DNA of 64,000 nt from Planktothricoides raciborskii GIHE-MW2. GTDB taxonomy: Bacteria > Cyanobacteriota > Cyanobacteriia > Cyanobacteriales > Laspinemataceae. The notes beneath the pieces were generated by a model. The model did no database searches, was not told the origin of the DNA, and saw only the letters and a list, made by a program, of their open reading frames with translations. Made by a program: the position numbers and the translations under genes. The stretch covers positions 809,001-873,000 of the forward strand of contig NZ_CP159837.1 in NCBI RefSeq assembly GCF_040564635.1. The letters run 5' to 3'. Shown one piece after another: positions 8,823 to 18,140 of the stretch; within the stretch, counting starts at the first letter, position 1, and the number at the start of each line of letters is the position of its first letter.

Positions 8823-9902
8823 TTAGACGGTTACGACTTTCTTGGAAACGGCAGTCAGTTCACCTTTGGCATATTTAGCGGCGAACTCATCCAGAGTCAT
8901 TTGCTTGATCTTGGTGCCGTTGCCAGAGCAACCAAAGGCTTCATAGCGATCGGCGCAAACTTTTTGCATATACTTCATGGCTGGTTTCATGAAGTGACGG
9001 GGGTCAAAGTTGGAAGGATCTTTGGCAGCCGCTTCACGAATAGCCGCAGTAATGGCTAAACGGTTGTCGGTGTCAATGTTCACTTTCCGCACACCGCTTT
9101 GGATACCTTTTTGAATTTCTTCGATAGGTACACCGTAGGTTTCGGGGATGTTGCCACCATACTGGTTGATCAGTTCCAGCAGGTCTTGAGGCACAGAAGA
9201 AGAACCGTGCATCACCAAGTGAGTATTGGGCAGACGACGGTGGATTTCTTCGATCCGGCTGATGGCCAGAATTTCCCCAGTGGGTTTGCGGGTGAATTTG
9301 TATGCACCGTGGCTGGTGCCGATCGCGACAGCCAGAGCATCCACTTGGGTGGCTTCCACAAACTGAACCGCTTCATCGGGGTCAGTCAGCAGTTGATCGT
9401 GGCTGAGGGTGCCTTCAAACCCGTGACCATCTTCTTTATCACCTTTGCCGGTTTCCAGAGAACCCAGGCAACCCAGTTCGCCTTCAACGCTAACACCCAC
9501 AGAGTGAGCAACTTTTACCACTTCAGCGGTGACGCTGACGTTGTACTCAAAGCTGGCTGGAGTTTTGGCATCAGCTTCCAAGGAACCATCCATCATCACA
9601 CTGGTAAAACCGTGGCGAATGGCAGAGTAGCAGGTAGAAGGAGCATTACCATGATCTTGGTGCATGGCAATGGGAATGTGGGGGTAGCTTTCCACTGCTC
9701 CCTGAATCAAATGACGTAGGAAGTATTCACCAGCGTAGGAACGAGCACCACGAGATGCTTGCAGAATTACTGGGCTGTTGGTTGCATCCGCAGCCTTCAT
9801 AATTGCCAAGATTTGTTCCAAATTGTTGACATTGTAGGCAGGGATACCATAGTTGTTTTCAGCCGCGTGATCCAGCAGCAGTCGCATAGGTACAAGCGCC
9901 AT
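8823..9902 (-). CDS. fbaA: Class II fructose-1,6-bisphosphate aldolase, Calvin-cycle type
   Basis: 359 residues, the normal length for the cyanobacterial class II enzyme. It condenses dihydroxyacetone phosphate with glyceraldehyde 3-phosphate or erythrose 4-phosphate in the cytoplasm, serving the Calvin cycle and glycolysis. Zinc-binding and catalytic motifs visible: MHQDHG at about residue 80, VEGELGCLG near 138, MHGSSS near 232, and KVNIDTDNR near 272. The ATG at 9902 is preceded by AGGAGG at ideal distance, consistent with high expression. It stands alone, and a strong hairpin ends transcription. The start region up to 10,260 probably holds its promoter. Confidence 0.97.
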   Translation of the reverse strand: MALVPMRLLLDHAAENNYGIPAYNVNNLEQILAIMKAADATNSPVILQASRGARSYAGEYFLRHLIQGAVESYPHIPIAMHQDHGNAPSTCYSAIRHGFTSVMMDGSLEADAKTPASFEYNVSVTAEVVKVAHSVGVSVEGELGCLGSLETGKGDKEDGHGFEGTLSHDQLLTDPDEAVQFVEATQVDALAVAIGTSHGAYKFTRKPTGEILAISRIEEIHRRLPNTHLVMHGSSSVPQDLLELINQYGGNIPETYGVPIEEIQKGIQSGVRKVNIDTDNRLAITAAIREAAAKDPSNFDPRHFMKPAMKYMQKVCADRYEAFGCSGNGTKIKQMTLDEFAAKYAKGELTAVSKKVVTV

Positions 9903-10264
9903 ATATAAGCCTCCTGATTACTTGGTTGTGAGCGAGTGGTTTTCGGACAAGTTTAAATATATACGGTCAATCTTAAGATATTTTTTACATTATGTCGAAT
10001 TATATCTAAGATTTTTTTGCTAGATTTATTCTATAGCTACTATATTTCTTATTTGTTATTTGTTATTGGTTATTTGTTGTTTGTTGGGTAGGGATTCTTT
10101 GGCTGTGGGTGGTTGGGGAAAGTGAAAAGTCGTAGGGGCGAATGGCCATTCGCCCGTACAAGTGAAAAGTCGTAAGGGCGAATGGCCATTCGCCCTTACA
10201 AAAAAAGTATCACTATTCACTATTCACTATTCAATATTCACTATTCACTATTCACTTTTAAAAA
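9903..10264. repeat. Spacer with GGCCATTCGCCC palindromes and TTCACTATTC short repeats
   Basis: Two copies of the GGGCGAATGGCCATTCGCCC palindrome lie near 10,137 and 10,178, each after AGTGAAAAGTCGTA. They are followed by about eight TATTCAC repeats (10,207-10,258) and preceded by a TTATTTG-rich run (10,050-10,085). No gene is visible. The aldolase promoter should lie at the left end. Confidence 0.6.
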
Positions 10265-10336
10265 TGGGTCGCCCGGGATTCGAACCCGGAACTAATCGGT
10301 TAAAAGCCGAGTACTCTACCGTTGAGTTAGCGACCC
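10265..10336 (-). tRNA. tRNA-Lys (anticodon UUU)
   Basis: The minus strand folds as a 72-nt cloverleaf: acceptor GGGTCGC/GCGACCC, D arm ACTC/GAGT, anticodon loop CTTTTAA with anticodon TTT, T arm CCGGG-TTCGAAT-CCCGG, and discriminator A. CCA is not encoded. The outermost base pair of the anticodon stem is a C-U mismatch; the other four pairs are sound. Confidence 0.97.
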
Positions 10337-10402
10337 GTTGATGTGTTATTTAACACACCTTAATTAACTTAACACAGGCTGCGAGAAAAAGCAAGTGTTT
10401 TG

Positions 10403-11272
10403 CTAAAAAATTTTGGCGACTAGCTTGGTGACGGTTTCAAAGGTGCCGCCCGGTTCTAGGTGAATCAGCCGATCGCCTGTATTTAATGCATTACGCAGCC
10501 CAGTCCAGGGTTCCAAACAATAGTAGTCTTTTCCTTGAATGGTCCAAAAGACTAAGGCAGAGTAGGGGGTGTCATATTCTAAGGTAATTTGCAAATTCCG
10601 ACTGGGGTCGGTGACGGTGGCTGACCGATCGCTTAACTGAGGAAAGGCGACATCTATTTCGGGCTGGTTAAAGTCAAAGGTGCCATTGAAGGGGTGATTG
10701 GTGTGAGTGATGTGATCGATATACTCACTGGAGGGAAGGTCAATTTTTAGCTGGGATTTGTCCGCTACGGCAAAGTAGGGATGGAATCCGCAGGAAAAGG
10801 GCATCGGGTGGTTGCTGAAATTGCTGTAACTCTGGCGAATGGTTAAGGTGTTGCCTTCGAGGATGTAGGTAAATGCCAGTTGAAAGTCAAAGGGGTATAG
10901 TCTGAGGGTTTCTGGGTTGCTGACTAGGGTGATGGTCATGCCCGCAAAATTTTTGCTCATGCGTTCGGTGATTTGCCAGGGCAGATCCCGGGCAAACCCA
11001 TGCTGTTTGAGATTGTATTTTTTGCCTTTATATATATAGGTGTTATCGGGCAAATTGCCGCAAATGGGGAAGAGGATGGGGATGCCCCCACGGACCGATA
11101 GTTCTGGGTTGGTAAATCTTTCCGCATCAAGATAGAGGATTTCTGTGTCGTTGATGCACCAACGGGTGATGATGCCGCCCCTTTCGGGGACAACTTCTAC
11201 GAGGGCGTTGGCGTCACGATCAATGAGACTGTAGGTTTTATATTGTTTTTGTTCAGCAGCGATCGCAAACAT
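10403..11272 (-). CDS. Aldose 1-epimerase-like (galactose mutarotase family) protein
   Basis: 289 residues. The family interconverts sugar anomers, in some members hexose 6-phosphates, on a beta-sandwich fold. Visible: ERGGIITRW near the start, RGGIPILFPICG at about 60-71, QHGFARDLPW at about 90-99, and SCGFHPYF at about 160-167, in the order found in D-hexose-6-phosphate mutarotase-like proteins. I place the start at the ATG at 11272 (MFAIA); a longer frame to a TTG at 11335 adds a non-conserved tail and has no ribosome site. Substrate is not determinable from sequence. Confidence 0.85.
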   Translation of the reverse strand: MFAIAAEQKQYKTYSLIDRDANALVEVVPERGGIITRWCINDTEILYLDAERFTNPELSVRGGIPILFPICGNLPDNTYIYKGKKYNLKQHGFARDLPWQITERMSKNFAGMTITLVSNPETLRLYPFDFQLAFTYILEGNTLTIRQSYSNFSNHPMPFSCGFHPYFAVADKSQLKIDLPSSEYIDHITHTNHPFNGTFDFNQPEIDVAFPQLSDRSATVTDPSRNLQITLEYDTPYSALVFWTIQGKDYYCLEPWTGLRNALNTGDRLIHLEPGGTFETVTKLVAKIF

Positions 11273-11383
11273 TTGATAAGTCTGTATTGGTATTGGATGA
11301 TGAAAAAATTGCGGCTGGCTATTTTTACTAGCCAACCGTGAGCATTACACAATTAATCCAGAACCGTCAACGGCAAGGATCGA

Positions 11384-13393
11384 TTATCCACGAAGATTCG
11401 GCAATAGGGGCAGTTGAATCGGTTTGCGTCCCCCCTTTTTTTTGTTAGTCGCGATCGCTGCACCAGCAGCCACGGCAATGGCAACCGCTGTCCCCGTAGC
11501 CAATGCCAGGTAATTCGATGATTCCGGTTCAGGGCTGGTCAAAGCAGGATCGGAGGTGGCTGGGGTTTTTCCTGGTTCCGGTTCCGAGGGAATGGCAATT
11601 TCCAGTCCGTCTTGTGCGGATGTAAAGGAGCTTTGTGCAAAAGTGCCCGTCTCATCAGTGGTGTTGAGGGGAAATGTAATGGTTTCGCCATCAGGGGTTT
11701 TGGCTATGGTTGAATTGTTGATTGGATTGTTCCCCGCTGCATTGGGGATGTTTTCTGCGCTGCTGGTGAGGTTGGAGGCAAAGACGGAATTTTCTGGATC
11801 GGCAATAACTTGGGATGATTTCGCATCCAAAATCATGGGGGAACTCATCGCTTGCTCAAAGATATTGGAGAACATGGCTAGTTCTGCCAGAATGCGATCG
11901 CCCCGTTCTCCTTGAACGATTTTTGGTTGATATTTCCGCACTTCCACCGGCAAAAATTCCACCTTCATTTGTTTTTCCCGGACAGATACCTTTAACACAG
12001 CGGTATCGTAATCGCTGCGAGCATTGCCACCAAAAATAAAATTCCCTAAAGAATAGGCAATTGGACGACCGCGATAAATTTCTGAACCTTGCAACACATG
12101 AGGATGATGACCCACCACCACATCAGCCCCGCGATCGATGGCGAAATGAGCCAATTTACTCTGCCAAGTTTCGGGATAGTTGGACAATTCTACCCCCCAG
12201 TGAAAATTCACAATAATCCAATCCACTTGATCGCGAATGGCTTGGATATCTTCAGCAATTCGGGCTTCTAAGGCTGGGTTGGTGCCCGCTGCATGGTCCG
12301 TCGCCTGGTGATCTTCCCCGGTATAGTAGCCAAAATAAGCAATTCGTTGACCTTTGACTTCCAGAATTTCTGGCCGTCGGGCTTCGGTGAGGTTCATTCC
12401 CGCGCCCACAGAATGAATTCCCGCTTGTTCCAAGGTGGCCAAAGTTTCTTGTAAGCCCGTGTCGAGATAGTCCATTGCGTGATTATTGGCTAAATTGACA
12501 ATATCAACCCCGCCATGAGTTAAAACCTCCACTTGTTCTGGGTGGGCTTTAAAGTTAAAGGTTTTTTCGTATTCCGTTTCGGCGGTGGTCAGGGTTCCTT
12601 CTAAGTTGACCATTGCCACATCTACGTCCCGATATTCCGGCATGGCATCAAAGGCCCACTGATAGTCTTGACCGATTAAGTCCTCGAAGGCGTAACCCAG
12701 GGTGACATCACCGGCAAACATCATTGTCACCGTGGGGTCAGATGGGTTTTTGACATCGGTATGTGGAACGACTTTGACTTCTTCTAATGCCGCTTTTACT
12801 TGGTTATCTTTACGTTGGTTTTTGCTTTCGTCGGCACGGTCAACGGAGACCGGTGATTTGGGGTTTTGGCGATCTAGGTTGCTGGCTGACTTGTGCTGAA
12901 GCTGAGAGGCGACTAGGGAAAAGCCGATCAGAAACGAGACGACAGAAAACCCGGTAAATAAAAATAAACGATTAATTTTAAAATTAAGTAATTTTCTGGC
13001 TTGGGCTTGCAAGGCGATCAGGTGCTTTTGTCGCCGTCGGTTGGCTGGGGTGACAATTCGCACGGATTGATGCCAGAGCACGTTGGGCTGTCCGTTGCCT
13101 GACCATAAACCGACAATCCGCACGCCTTCAATGACTTCTGAGTTGAGTCGCCACAGGTGATGACAGATGAACTGAATGATGCGATCGCGCATTACGCCGA
13201 TCAGTTCCGGTTGGTCGGGCAAGGATTCAAACTCGACTTTTAACGGCAGGCAACCGGCATGAACGGGTTGGGCTCGGACATAGATGCCATAAGGGGCTAA
13301 GTAGCTATTGATGAGACAGGCGATCGCGCGAAAATTTCCGCCCCGCGCCAGTTGAAACATGGAAGGGTAAGCAATAGGATTGAAACTGGTCAT
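11384..13393 (-). CDS. CapA-type (PGA_cap) membrane protein with extra N-terminal domain
   Basis: 669 residues. A cytoplasmic region (1-140) rich in Arg near its end precedes a membrane segment at about 142-162. A linker leads to a CapA metallophosphatase-like domain at about 221-460 (MMFAGDVTLG, VNLEGTLT, NLANNHAMDY, VGHHPHVLQG). A Pro/Ser/Thr-rich linker then leads to a second hydrophobic segment (about 627-650) and a basic tail. CapA proteins take part in poly-gamma-glutamate capsule synthesis, but many cyanobacterial homologues have no pga operon, and none is visible here. The N-terminal domain is not part of the usual family and its role is unknown. Confidence 0.85.
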   Translation of the reverse strand: MTSFNPIAYPSMFQLARGGNFRAIACLINSYLAPYGIYVRAQPVHAGCLPLKVEFESLPDQPELIGVMRDRIIQFICHHLWRLNSEVIEGVRIVGLWSGNGQPNVLWHQSVRIVTPANRRRQKHLIALQAQARKLLNFKINRLFLFTGFSVVSFLIGFSLVASQLQHKSASNLDRQNPKSPVSVDRADESKNQRKDNQVKAALEEVKVVPHTDVKNPSDPTVTMMFAGDVTLGYAFEDLIGQDYQWAFDAMPEYRDVDVAMVNLEGTLTTAETEYEKTFNFKAHPEQVEVLTHGGVDIVNLANNHAMDYLDTGLQETLATLEQAGIHSVGAGMNLTEARRPEILEVKGQRIAYFGYYTGEDHQATDHAAGTNPALEARIAEDIQAIRDQVDWIIVNFHWGVELSNYPETWQSKLAHFAIDRGADVVVGHHPHVLQGSEIYRGRPIAYSLGNFIFGGNARSDYDTAVLKVSVREKQMKVEFLPVEVRKYQPKIVQGERGDRILAELAMFSNIFEQAMSSPMILDAKSSQVIADPENSVFASNLTSSAENIPNAAGNNPINNSTIAKTPDGETITFPLNTTDETGTFAQSSFTSAQDGLEIAIPSEPEPGKTPATSDPALTSPEPESSNYLALATGTAVAIAVAAGAAIATNKKKGGRKPIQLPLLPNLRG

Positions 13394-13508
13394 TCTCGTT
13401 TACTCCGGCAGCGCAGTTCTCTATTTTAAGAGACTTTTTCTGAATTATAGGATTTATGATTTTTTCTGGTTGCTATCTTATCTCATATTCTTATTTCTTG
13501 GTTATTAA

Positions 13509-14606
13509 TTATTCGTTATTATTTATTTGGAGCAAATCCGCAATGCTGGCTTTCGCCCCCCGCGACTGAAGCCTCCGCTGCTGAAGTCCCGGAACCAGCG
13601 ATGGCGCATCCGCGCCGCTGTACGCGAGCGCCTGAAATAAAATATTTTCCATTAACCCTGCGGCATTGGCGATCGGTTCTGGGTCGATCCACCCCGGAAA
13701 TATTCTCGCTTCAAAGGTATTTTTATCGGGAATTTCATAAATAAAATTTTTGAGATTAAAATCGCAATACTTAGAAAGATTTAATTTTTTCAGATGAATT
13801 TTAGCTTCTGCCCAAGACAGTTCTCTAAATCCGGGAGTGTTGACTAATTTCATCAATTCATCTGGCCATTTGCCTAAACGACGGCATTTAGGATTGGTGC
13901 CAACTTCTGTCCGTAAGCGATCGCCCTGTTGCCACAATATATCAACTAGATTACTAAATACTGGCGTTGAACATAAAGGTGTAGCATCAAAATGAAAATG
14001 AGTTGCCGCTTCTGCGGGAATGGTAAAGCCTAAATCGTGGGCAATTTTTAATAAGGTTTCCAGCTTATTAAAATGGTCGGTTTCAATGGGCGGAGTAATC
14101 AATTCACAAGGGCGTTCTCTTTCTCCGGGAAGAGGGGCAGCAATGGCAATGGGGGAACCAATTTCATCGGTGACGCGGCACATTCCCCCGGTTCCTGCTG
14201 TCAGTTCTGTGCCAAATAATTGAGCGATAGGTAGCAAAACTTCTGATAATTCAGCATCAGGATTTGCTTGTTGTTTGATTAAGTGCAATAATCGCAAATC
14301 ATCGCTAACAATGCGATACCAACCGGGTGAAGGTGGGCAGCTTTTTTCTAAGTCCTCTTGCAGGGTGATATCATCGACACAACGGGCAATTAATTGCCCT
14401 TGTTGGTTGACTACTTCAAACCCCAGAGTCAGGTTATGAAATACAGGATTTCCCGGAACTTTACTGGGTTCCGACTGGGGGTGAAAAAAGCGCCGGACAA
14501 TTCCGCCATATTGATGGGCGATCGCCAGGGCTAAACTTTGCCTACTTAATCCCTTTGGGGCTAATAGTTCGATTTCAAATCCAATTTTCCAGGTTAATTT
14601 TTTCAT
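13509..14606 (-). CDS. Putative amidoligase enzyme
   Basis: 365 residues. The family belongs to the carboxylate-amine ligase/glutamine synthetase-like fold and is predicted to form amide bonds between peptides or amino acids. Visible signatures: GFEIELL at residues 9-15, GTGGMCRV in the middle, THFHFD (metal-binding His and Asp), and FEARIFPG near the C-terminus. The start chosen is the ATG at 14606; a TTG four codons upstream is less likely. Amidoligases often sit beside glutamine-amidotransferase-like genes, but here the neighbours are CapA and an unrelated secreted protein, so the substrate is unknown. Confidence 0.8.
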   Translation of the reverse strand: MKKLTWKIGFEIELLAPKGLSRQSLALAIAHQYGGIVRRFFHPQSEPSKVPGNPVFHNLTLGFEVVNQQGQLIARCVDDITLQEDLEKSCPPSPGWYRIVSDDLRLLHLIKQQANPDAELSEVLLPIAQLFGTELTAGTGGMCRVTDEIGSPIAIAAPLPGERERPCELITPPIETDHFNKLETLLKIAHDLGFTIPAEAATHFHFDATPLCSTPVFSNLVDILWQQGDRLRTEVGTNPKCRRLGKWPDELMKLVNTPGFRELSWAEAKIHLKKLNLSKYCDFNLKNFIYEIPDKNTFEARIFPGWIDPEPIANAAGLMENILFQALAYSGADAPSLVPGLQQRRLQSRGAKASIADLLQINNNE

Positions 14607-14797
14607 ATTTTTTATCAAAAAAATATCCCAAAAATCAATTTTAGGATTGACTAGATCGCAGATGCTTTGTGTGATTTATAGGGTGTAGGGGCGAATGGCC
14701 ATTCATTGTAGGGGCGAATGGCCATTCGCCCCTACGGAATGGGATGACCCATACGAATGGTGGGCAATGCCCCTAGGATGTTTCCCACTTAATCCTA

Positions 14798-15340
14798 TTA
14801 ACGTCTGGCCAATCTTAAGGCATTTTCTACAACTTCATCTTTGCCTAAGATGAAATTTTTTTCTGCCTGAATCTTCGCTTCCCACGGACTTTCTTTAAAC
14901 CAAAATTCAGCCAAGGCAACCGCATCATCGTAGGTATATCCCTTTTCATAAAAAAAGCAAGCACTCGGTTCTGGATCCGATAAAGCTTGAACTTGAGCAT
15001 CAACCATATACTGTTCTAAGTAGGCAAGGGATCGCTCGCCCGCTAAAATTTTTTGACCCATCAAAACTTTGGCGTCAACCACTGATTGACCCCAATAGTT
15101 GCCTAAAATTTTGGCATCACAATAAGTATATTTTCCCGAACTAAAAAAAGCATCTAATTTTTCCTGTAGGGTTTGAGCTAATAATATCTCTGCTATCTCT
15201 GCCGAATTATCCGCGATCGCCGAAATATTTTCTATCTCTGGGGCTGCTTGGGCGGCGGCTTTCGATGGGGTAGCAGCGACGATTAAAACTGTGGAAATAA
15301 ACCAGGTAATAAACAGGCTGAAAAGTTTAGTATTTAGCAT
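14798..15340 (-). CDS. Secreted protein with a duplicated YTYxDA motif
   Basis: 180 residues with a clear signal peptide (basic start, hydrophobic 6-24, cleavage near SKAAAQA). The mature part contains two similar 30-residue segments. One begins KYTYCDAKILGNYWGQS and the other GYTYDDAVALAEFWFKES; both continue into an AK-rich helix. This looks like an internal duplication. I do not recognise the family. It is probably periplasmic or lumenal. The 190-bp spacer on its downstream side has two GGCCATTCGCCC-type palindromes. Confidence 0.7.
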   Translation of the reverse strand: MLNTKLFSLFITWFISTVLIVAATPSKAAAQAAPEIENISAIADNSAEIAEILLAQTLQEKLDAFFSSGKYTYCDAKILGNYWGQSVVDAKVLMGQKILAGERSLAYLEQYMVDAQVQALSDPEPSACFFYEKGYTYDDAVALAEFWFKESPWEAKIQAEKNFILGKDEVVENALRLARR

Positions 15341-15640
15341 GATGGATTGTGCCTCACTTTTTTAGTTAGACCAACATACCTCAACCGGATGGCTCAGGCA
15401 AAAATCAGCGGCATAAAAGTTATTATAACCATTATTATAACCATTATTATAACCGATGCATCAATTGTCGGGGTTAAGTATTTATATTGTAGGGTGGGCA
15501 AAAAGTCACCATCATATATGGTAGGGTGGGTAAAATATGCATGCCCACCCTACGAATGTTAGGGGCTTTTGCATTAATTTTTGTAAATAGTATTAAAAAA
15601 TATTTGATAATTTAAGAATGCGATCGCCAAAGTCAATACA
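15341..15640. repeat. Spacer with TTATAACCAT triplication and GTAGGGTGGG elements
   Basis: ATTATAACC occurs several times in tandem at 15,418-15,453, and the GTAGGGTGGG element at about 15,489 and 15,521 ends in GCCCACCCTAC. An open frame at 15,347-15,562 translates these repeats and is not convincing. The promoters of the two divergent flanking genes probably lie here. Confidence 0.5.
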
Positions 15641-16912
15641 ATGAGCGATCGTAAGAAAAATACCCAAAATCAAACCGATCGAATGAGTTTAAATCGTTTA
15701 CAAGTTGTGGTAATTGGCGGGGGGGCGGCTGGCTTTTTTGGCGCGAACGCCTGTACACAAGCCAACCCAAAAGCGAATGTAATTTTATTAGAAGCAGGAC
15801 GGCAACCCCTGACTAAAGTGCGGATTTCTGGTGGGGGTCGTTGCAATGTCACCCATGCTTGCTTTGAACCGGCAGTTTTAGCCCAAAACTACCCCAGAGG
15901 GGGCAAAGCGTTACGGGGGGCATTTACCCGGTTTCAGCCTAAAGATATGGTGGCTTGGCTGAACCAGCAGGGGGTGGAACTGAAAACCGAAGCTGATGGG
16001 CGGATGTTTCCGATTACCGATAATTCTGCCACGGTGGTGAATTGTTTGTTAACTGCGGCAAAGAATGCGGGGGTGGAACTGCGGACAGAAACCCCGGTGA
16101 TGGCGGTGTATCCTAGGGACAAAAACCCAGGGTTTGAAATCGAGTTAAAATCTGGGGAAATGTTGGAATGTGATAAACTTTTGCTGGCGACAGGTAGCAG
16201 TCCACGGGGCTATCAGATCGCTAAATCTTTGGGCCATACTATTGAACCGCCAGTTCCTTCTTTATTTACTTTTAAAATTCGGGATGCGAGATTGGAAGAT
16301 TTGGCGGGAGTGGCGGTGAAAACAGCGCGAGTCCGCTTGCCAGAGGCGAAATTAGAACAAACTGGCCCAGTGTTGATTACTCATTGGGGACTTAGTGGTC
16401 CGGCAGTGTTGAAGCTTTCCGCTTGGGGGGCGAGATTTCTCCACGATCGCCGATATGATACACCCCTGATGATTAATTGGTTGCCGGAATATAAGCTAGA
16501 AGTTTTGCAAGAACAAATGCAAGCGGTGCGATCGCAACTTCCCCGAAAAGCGATCGCTACCAGTTGCCCTTTTCCCGTTCCCCGTCGTCTCTGGGAAAGG
16601 CTGCTTAATGTGACGGAAATTGACCATGAAAAGCGTTGGTCAGAGTTATCTAATAAAGGAATTAATCAATTAATCACCGAACTAACTCAAAGTCGCTATC
16701 AAATCGTCGGCAAAGGTGAATTTAAAGAAGAATTTGTCACCTGTGGGGGCATTTCTTTAAAAGAAGTCGAGTTTAAAACAATGGAAAGTCGCCGTTGTCC
16801 CGGTCTATTTTTTGCGGGAGAAATCTTAGATATTGATGGAATTACCGGGGGTTTCAATTTCCAAAGCGCTTGGACAACTAGCTGGTTAGCGGGGCAAGGG
16901 ATGGCAAATTAG
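15641..16912 (+). CDS. FAD-dependent oxidoreductase, HI0933/YhiN family
   Basis: 423 residues, typical length. Seen: dinucleotide-binding VVIGGGAAGFFGA at residues 23-35, RISGGGRCNVTH at about 61-72, DGRMFPITD, LATGSSPRGYQ, and the C-terminal FAD-contacting block FFAGEILDIDGITGGFNFQ. Members are flavoproteins with NAD(P)H-dependent reductase activity; the physiological substrate in cyanobacteria is unsettled. An ATG at residue 15 is an alternative start. It is monocistronic, with repeats on both sides. Confidence 0.92.
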   Translation: MSDRKKNTQNQTDRMSLNRLQVVVIGGGAAGFFGANACTQANPKANVILLEAGRQPLTKVRISGGGRCNVTHACFEPAVLAQNYPRGGKALRGAFTRFQPKDMVAWLNQQGVELKTEADGRMFPITDNSATVVNCLLTAAKNAGVELRTETPVMAVYPRDKNPGFEIELKSGEMLECDKLLLATGSSPRGYQIAKSLGHTIEPPVPSLFTFKIRDARLEDLAGVAVKTARVRLPEAKLEQTGPVLITHWGLSGPAVLKLSAWGARFLHDRRYDTPLMINWLPEYKLEVLQEQMQAVRSQLPRKAIATSCPFPVPRRLWERLLNVTEIDHEKRWSELSNKGINQLITELTQSRYQIVGKGEFKEEFVTCGGISLKEVEFKTMESRRCPGLFFAGEILDIDGITGGFNFQSAWTTSWLAGQGMAN

Positions 16913-16945
16913 TTAGTTGTGGTTGGTTAGTGGTTGGTTGATAAT

Positions 16946-16988
16946 AGATACCGGGTTGCTTTAAGAAACCCGGTATCTGCCAGATATA
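16946..16988. repeat. Imperfect palindrome of the GATACCGGGTTGC family
   Basis: GATACCGGGTTGCTTTAAG followed by AAACCCGGTATC forms a stem of about 10 bp, then CTGCCAGATATAG. A close copy with the same flank lies at 26,872-26,915. No gene is visible in the rest of 16,913-17,172. Confidence 0.7.
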
Positions 16989-17172
16989 GCACTTTTCAGG
17001 GTTATGAAGTACAAAAATACTTGTCATTCCCGCTTCAGGCGGGAATTCAGAAAACCTCTGTAATCCAGATAATAACCGCTATAAAATTAGATAAGTAACT
17101 GCAAAAAAAATTAATTATTAACTTTAGTGCTAGACTAATTAGAAGAAAGTAAACCATAAAAAAGAAGTAATC

Positions 17173-18096
17173 ATGCTCCAACTCCAATTTGATATAAATC
17201 TGCCAGATATCGCCAATCCTGTTAATCCTGTTTTTGCCCGCCATGAGACATTTCACCCCCGCTTTGGCTGGATTAAAAAAGGCTTTGATGCGGCGAACAA
17301 AGACCCCGGAGTATTTCTTGCTGATGATGCCACGGTGCGCTTAGGGGTGGGTAAAAATATGGTGAATTCTATTCGCTATTGGTGTAAAGCCTTTAAAGTG
17401 CTAGAAAATGATTCTCCTACCGAGTTTGGTCATAAATTATTGGGCGATCGCGGTTGGGATCCATTTTTGGAAGATCCAGCATCTTTGTGGCTATTACATT
17501 GGAATTTGCTTAAGCCAACTTGTGAGGCGGCGGCTTGGTATTTTACCTTTAACCACTTTCGGGCTGTGGAATTTTCCCAAAACGATTTGTTTCTAGGAAT
17601 AGGCGATTACCGCGATACTTTAAAAAATAGTATCGCCGATTCTTCCATTAATAAAGATGTCACCTGTATTTTACGGATGTATGTGGAACAAGAAGAAAAA
17701 ATCGGTGCAAGTGAGGATTCTTTGGACTGTCCATTTACGGAGTTAGGTTTAATTCATTCTGCCGGAAACTCTCGGCAATATAAGTTTAGAATTGGCCATA
17801 AACGTAATTTACCAGCGGAAATTATTGTGGCAACTTGTTTAGCTTATGCTAGTTCGGTCGGACAAGGGGCGAAAACGATGGCTATTTCTCGTCTTTTATA
17901 TGATATTGGTAGTCCGGGGATGGTGTTTAAATTAACCGAAAATGCTGTTTGTGATGCGATTGAAACCGTAGCCCGTCGGGTAAATAAAATTAACCTGTCT
18001 GAGACAGCGGGTTTAATTCAATTTTCTTTTAACGATGATCCATTGTTGCTTGCAGATGATATCCTAGAAAAGTATTATCGCCCGTTAGCGGGATAA
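17173..18096 (+). CDS. DUF4007 family protein (SspB-like)
   Basis: 307 residues. DUF4007 proteins include SspB, the DNA-nicking component of SspABCD single-strand phosphorothioation; that is family knowledge recalled here, not shown by this sequence. Visible: FARHETFHPRFGWIKKG at about residues 21-37, a VRLGVGKNMV segment at about 55-64 typical of the family, and a long alpha-helical C-terminal part. It leads an operon: the ATPase starts 44 bases downstream and the helicase one base after that. A GTAGGGTGGGCATTGCCCACC palindrome lies in the first gap. Whether it acts in modification or in restriction cannot be decided here. Confidence 0.85.
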   Translation: MLQLQFDINLPDIANPVNPVFARHETFHPRFGWIKKGFDAANKDPGVFLADDATVRLGVGKNMVNSIRYWCKAFKVLENDSPTEFGHKLLGDRGWDPFLEDPASLWLLHWNLLKPTCEAAAWYFTFNHFRAVEFSQNDLFLGIGDYRDTLKNSIADSSINKDVTCILRMYVEQEEKIGASEDSLDCPFTELGLIHSAGNSRQYKFRIGHKRNLPAEIIVATCLAYASSVGQGAKTMAISRLLYDIGSPGMVFKLTENAVCDAIETVARRVNKINLSETAGLIQFSFNDDPLLLADDILEKYYRPLAG

Positions 18097-18140
18097 AGAT
18101 GTAGGGTGGGCATTGCCCACCATGCTTGTGTCCAGAAATT

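Noticed and set aside
15347-15562. 71-residue plus-strand frame
   Set aside because: It consists of ATTATAACC and GTAGGGTGGG repeats and has no ribosome site.
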